A stretch of DNA of 64,000 nt from NCBI RefSeq assembly GCF_028553785.1, contig NZ_CP067136.1, forward strand, positions 310,001 through 374,000, written 5' to 3'. Below, piece after piece: positions 61,984 to 64,000 of this stretch. The notes below the pieces were generated by a model. The model was not told the origin of the DNA. It was given only the letters and a program-made list of their open reading frames with translations, and made no database searches. The DNA is from Paracoccus fistulariae. Lineage in GTDB: Bacteria; Pseudomonadota; Alphaproteobacteria; Rhodobacterales; Rhodobacteraceae. Position numbers and translations under genes: made by a program. Every line of letters begins with the position of its first letter. Position 1 is the first letter of the stretch.

Positions 61984-63203
61984 AGATCCTTTTCGTGCAT
62001 CAGAATTTTCCCGGCCAGTTTCCGCATCTGTCGCGGGCGCTGGCTGAACGCGGGCATCAGGTGTTGGCGCTGACCGATGAAAAGAACCAGCGGCCCAGCC
62101 CGGTGGATACCGCACGCTACAAGACGCCCGAGGCGGTGCAGACCAGCGGCGCGCTTGGCCGACCCTATTCCAACTTCATGGAGCGCGCCTATCTGGCGGC
62201 GCGGGGCGCGCGCGCGCTGCGCGATCGCCATGACTTCGTGCCCGACGTGATCCTGGGCCATACCGGCTGGGGCGAAACCCTGCTGCTGAAAGAGATCTGG
62301 CCCGATGCACGTCTGCTGGTCTATGCCGAACTGATGTATCGCACGCGCGGCCATGATGTCGGCTTCGACCCCGAGACCGGTTCGGCGACCGATGAGGGGC
62401 GCTTCATGACCGTTGCCCGCTCGGCCCATCTGATCCAGGGCATCGTGCAGGCCGATGCTGCCATTTCGCCCACCCGCTATCAGGCCGACAGCTTTCCGCC
62501 CGAATTGCGCCAGAAGATCACCGTGATCCATGATGGCATCGACACCGGCACGGTCTGCCCGAACCCGCAGGCCAGCCTGACCCTGCCGGGCGGGCACGTG
62601 CTGAAGCCGGGGGATGAGGTGCTCAGCTATGTCTCACGCTCGCTGGAGCCCTATCGCGGCTTTCATATCTTCATGCGGGCGCTGCCGCAGGTGCTGGCCC
62701 AGCGACCCGATGCGCAGGTGGTGCTGATCGGCGGTGACGGTGTCAGCTATGGCGGTGCGCCACGCGATGCCGAGACATGGAAACAGAAGATGCTGCAAGA
62801 GGTCGGCGACCGGATCGACCCGGACCGTGTGCATTTTCTGGGCCGCGTGGGGTATCGCGATTATCTGTCGCTGATGCAGTTGACCCGCGTGCATTGCTAT
62901 CTGACCTATCCCTTCGTTCTCAGCTGGTCGCTGACCGAGGCGATGGCGACGGGCAGCTATATCGTCGCCTCGGACACCGCGCCGGTGAAAGAGCTGATCC
63001 GGGACGGCGAAAACGGGCGGCTGGTGCCGTTCTTCGATGTCTCTGCGCTGTCGGCGGCGCTGGTGCGCGGGCTGGCGGGCGATCCCGACGCGCCGCGCCT
63101 GAAACAGGCCGCGCGACAGACGATTCTGGATGGCTACGACCTGAACCGTCACAGCCTGCCGCGCCAGATCGAGTGGCTGGAAAATCAGATGGCGGTGCGC
63201 TAG
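61980..63203 (+). CDS. Family 4-type glycosyltransferase
   Basis: 407-residue GT-B glycosyltransferase. N-terminal [25 protein letters not shown] and C-terminal donor-binding pattern VSRSLEPYRGFHIFMRALP, then LTEAMATGSYIVASDTAPVKELI with the EX7E-type acidic motif of GT4 enzymes. No membrane helices. Sugar and acceptor unknown; perhaps exopolysaccharide or lipid glycosylation. ATG 61980 overlaps the yejF stop by four bases, so it is co-translated with the peptide importer although no functional link is obvious. cysS starts 30 bases after it. Confidence 0.87.
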   Translation: MKILFVHQNFPGQFPHLSRALAERGHQVLALTDEKNQRPSPVDTARYKTPEAVQTSGALGRPYSNFMERAYLAARGARALRDRHDFVPDVILGHTGWGETLLLKEIWPDARLLVYAELMYRTRGHDVGFDPETGSATDEGRFMTVARSAHLIQGIVQADAAISPTRYQADSFPPELRQKITVIHDGIDTGTVCPNPQASLTLPGGHVLKPGDEVLSYVSRSLEPYRGFHIFMRALPQVLAQRPDAQVVLIGGDGVSYGGAPRDAETWKQKMLQEVGDRIDPDRVHFLGRVGYRDYLSLMQLTRVHCYLTYPFVLSWSLTEAMATGSYIVASDTAPVKELIRDGENGRLVPFFDVSALSAALVRGLAGDPDAPRLKQAARQTILDGYDLNRHSLPRQIEWLENQMAVR

Positions 63204-63233
63204 ACAGGCGCGTATTTTCTGATGAGGCACGTC

Positions 63234-64000
63234 ATGGTCCAGATCCGCCTGACCAATACCCGCACCCGCATGAAAGAGGAATTCGCGCCCATCGATGCCG
63301 ATGATGTGCGCATCTATCTGTGCGGGCCGACGGTTTATGATCGCGCCCATCTGGGCAATGCCCGTCCGGTTCTGGTGTTCGACGTGCTGACCCGGCTGCT
63401 GCACCATGTCTATGGTGCGGATCACGTGACCTATGTGCGCAATTTCACCGACATCGATGACAAGATCAACGCCGAGGCGCAGCGCCGCAAGGGCCTGGGC
63501 AGCCCGCTGTCGCTGGAGGAACTGATCACCGAGCGGACGGATGAGACCATCGCCTGGTATCATGCCGATATGGATGCGCTTGGGGCGATGCGTCCCGATC
63601 ACGAACCGCGCGCGACCGATTATATCGGGCAGATGATCGCGATGATCCAATCGCTGAACGACAAGGGCCATGCCTATGCCGCCGAAGGCCATGTGCTGTT
63701 CGATGTACGCTCCTTTCCCGAATATGGGCGGCTGTCAGGACGCTCGGTCGATGACATGATCGCGGGTGCCCGGGTCGAGGTCGCGCCCTTCAAGCGCGAT
63801 CCGATGGATTTCGTGCTGTGGAAGCCGTCCGACGCGGATCTGCCCGGCTGGGACAGCCCCTGGGGTCGCGGTCGGCCCGGCTGGCATATCGAATGCTCGG
63901 CCATGTCCGAGGCGCTTCTGGGAACCTCCTTCGATATTCACGGCGGCGGGATCGATCTGCAATTTCCGCATCACGAGAATGAGGTCGCGCAAAGCTGCTG
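63234..64000 (+). CDS. cysS: Cysteinyl-tRNA synthetase (N-terminal part; runs off the window)
   Basis: The first 255 residues of CysRS are visible with no stop before the window end. The class I HIGH-like motif is AHLGNARP in [20 protein letters not shown] (residues 30-49), with the zinc cysteine in YLCGPTVYD; the second zinc-site region GWHIECSAM and [17 protein letters not shown] are present near the right edge. KMSKS should lie beyond it. ATG 63234 has GAGG six bases upstream; ATG 63222 is in frame but begins within the ribosome-binding site. Confidence 0.96.
   Translation, partial: MVQIRLTNTRTRMKEEFAPIDADDVRIYLCGPTVYDRAHLGNARPVLVFDVLTRLLHHVYGADHVTYVRNFTDIDDKINAEAQRRKGLGSPLSLEELITERTDETIAWYHADMDALGAMRPDHEPRATDYIGQMIAMIQSLNDKGHAYAAEGHVLFDVRSFPEYGRLSGRSVDDMIAGARVEVAPFKRDPMDFVLWKPSDADLPGWDSPWGRGRPGWHIECSAMSEALLGTSFDIHGGGIDLQFPHHENEVAQSC

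Overview
The window looks like chromosomal DNA of a Paracoccus-like member of the Rhodobacteraceae (Alphaproteobacteria). The GC content is high and genes are tightly packed with many ATGA/TGATG overlaps. Strong markers are a CycM-type membrane cytochrome c552, a class I lysyl-tRNA synthetase, a fused IspDF, the CarD / 7Fe-ferredoxin / S4-protein neighbourhood, and a split GTA-style lysis pair. I see no prophage, IS element, integron or CRISPR array. The window starts inside the stop codon of pccB and ends inside cysS.

Layout. 0-2.7 kb: pccB (minus) diverges from a Dyp peroxidase across an operator-rich gap. 2.8-6.4 kb: alr, then phoH-ybeY-corC. 6.4-7.7 kb: a lipase-like hydrolase and an SCP2 protein on minus. 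7.7-14.7 kb: TPR protein, Suv3-like helicase, SnoaL-like protein, an unusual RTX-like acidic protein, S4 protein, fdxA, carD. 15-19.8 kb: Mn-pyrophosphatase, HAD hydrolase, MaoC dehydratase, ribF, ycgN, threonine aldolase. 19.8-24.1 kb (minus): purL-ispDF-pgpA-cinA. 24.1-24.45 kb: non-coding stretch with a minus-strand terminator, a possible small RNA and a tRNA-Cys-like fragment. 24.45-29.8 kb: LysR regulator diverging from a fused indolepyruvate:ferredoxin oxidoreductase, then murI. 29.8-34 kb: ccmE, then an endolysin/holin pair with its own CtrA-type site and terminator, then ccmF-ccmH. 34-36 kb: enoyl-CoA hydratase-like, Nudix, DUF983. 36-39.5 kb: a c-di-GMP cluster. 39.6-43.7 kb: nadD, dacB, terB-like, lysK. 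43.8-51.1 kb: parallel beta-helix protein, acs, DUF4212/VC_2705-type symporter pair, small membrane protein. 51.1-55.3 kb: periplasmic protein, SRP RNA, CpdB-like phosphoesterase, SRPBCC protein, pheA. 55.4-64 kb: cycM, yejABEF-type peptide importer, glycosyltransferase, cysS.

Most of the window is housekeeping. The parts that deserve attention are: (1) the c-di-GMP cluster, where an H-NOX-like protein without the heme histidine is translationally coupled to an HNOBA-GGDEF cyclase, next to a PleD-like cyclase whose first receiver has lost its phospho-acceptor Asp; (2) the GTA-type lysis pair lodged in the cytochrome c maturation genes behind a perfect TTAA-N7-TTAAC CtrA site; (3) the duplicated-domain RTX-like protein at 12.0-12.9 kb; (4) several perfect dyads positioned like operators upstream of pccB, carD, ppaC, maoC and the LysR/ior pair. 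All calls are from reading the sequence; no database search was run.
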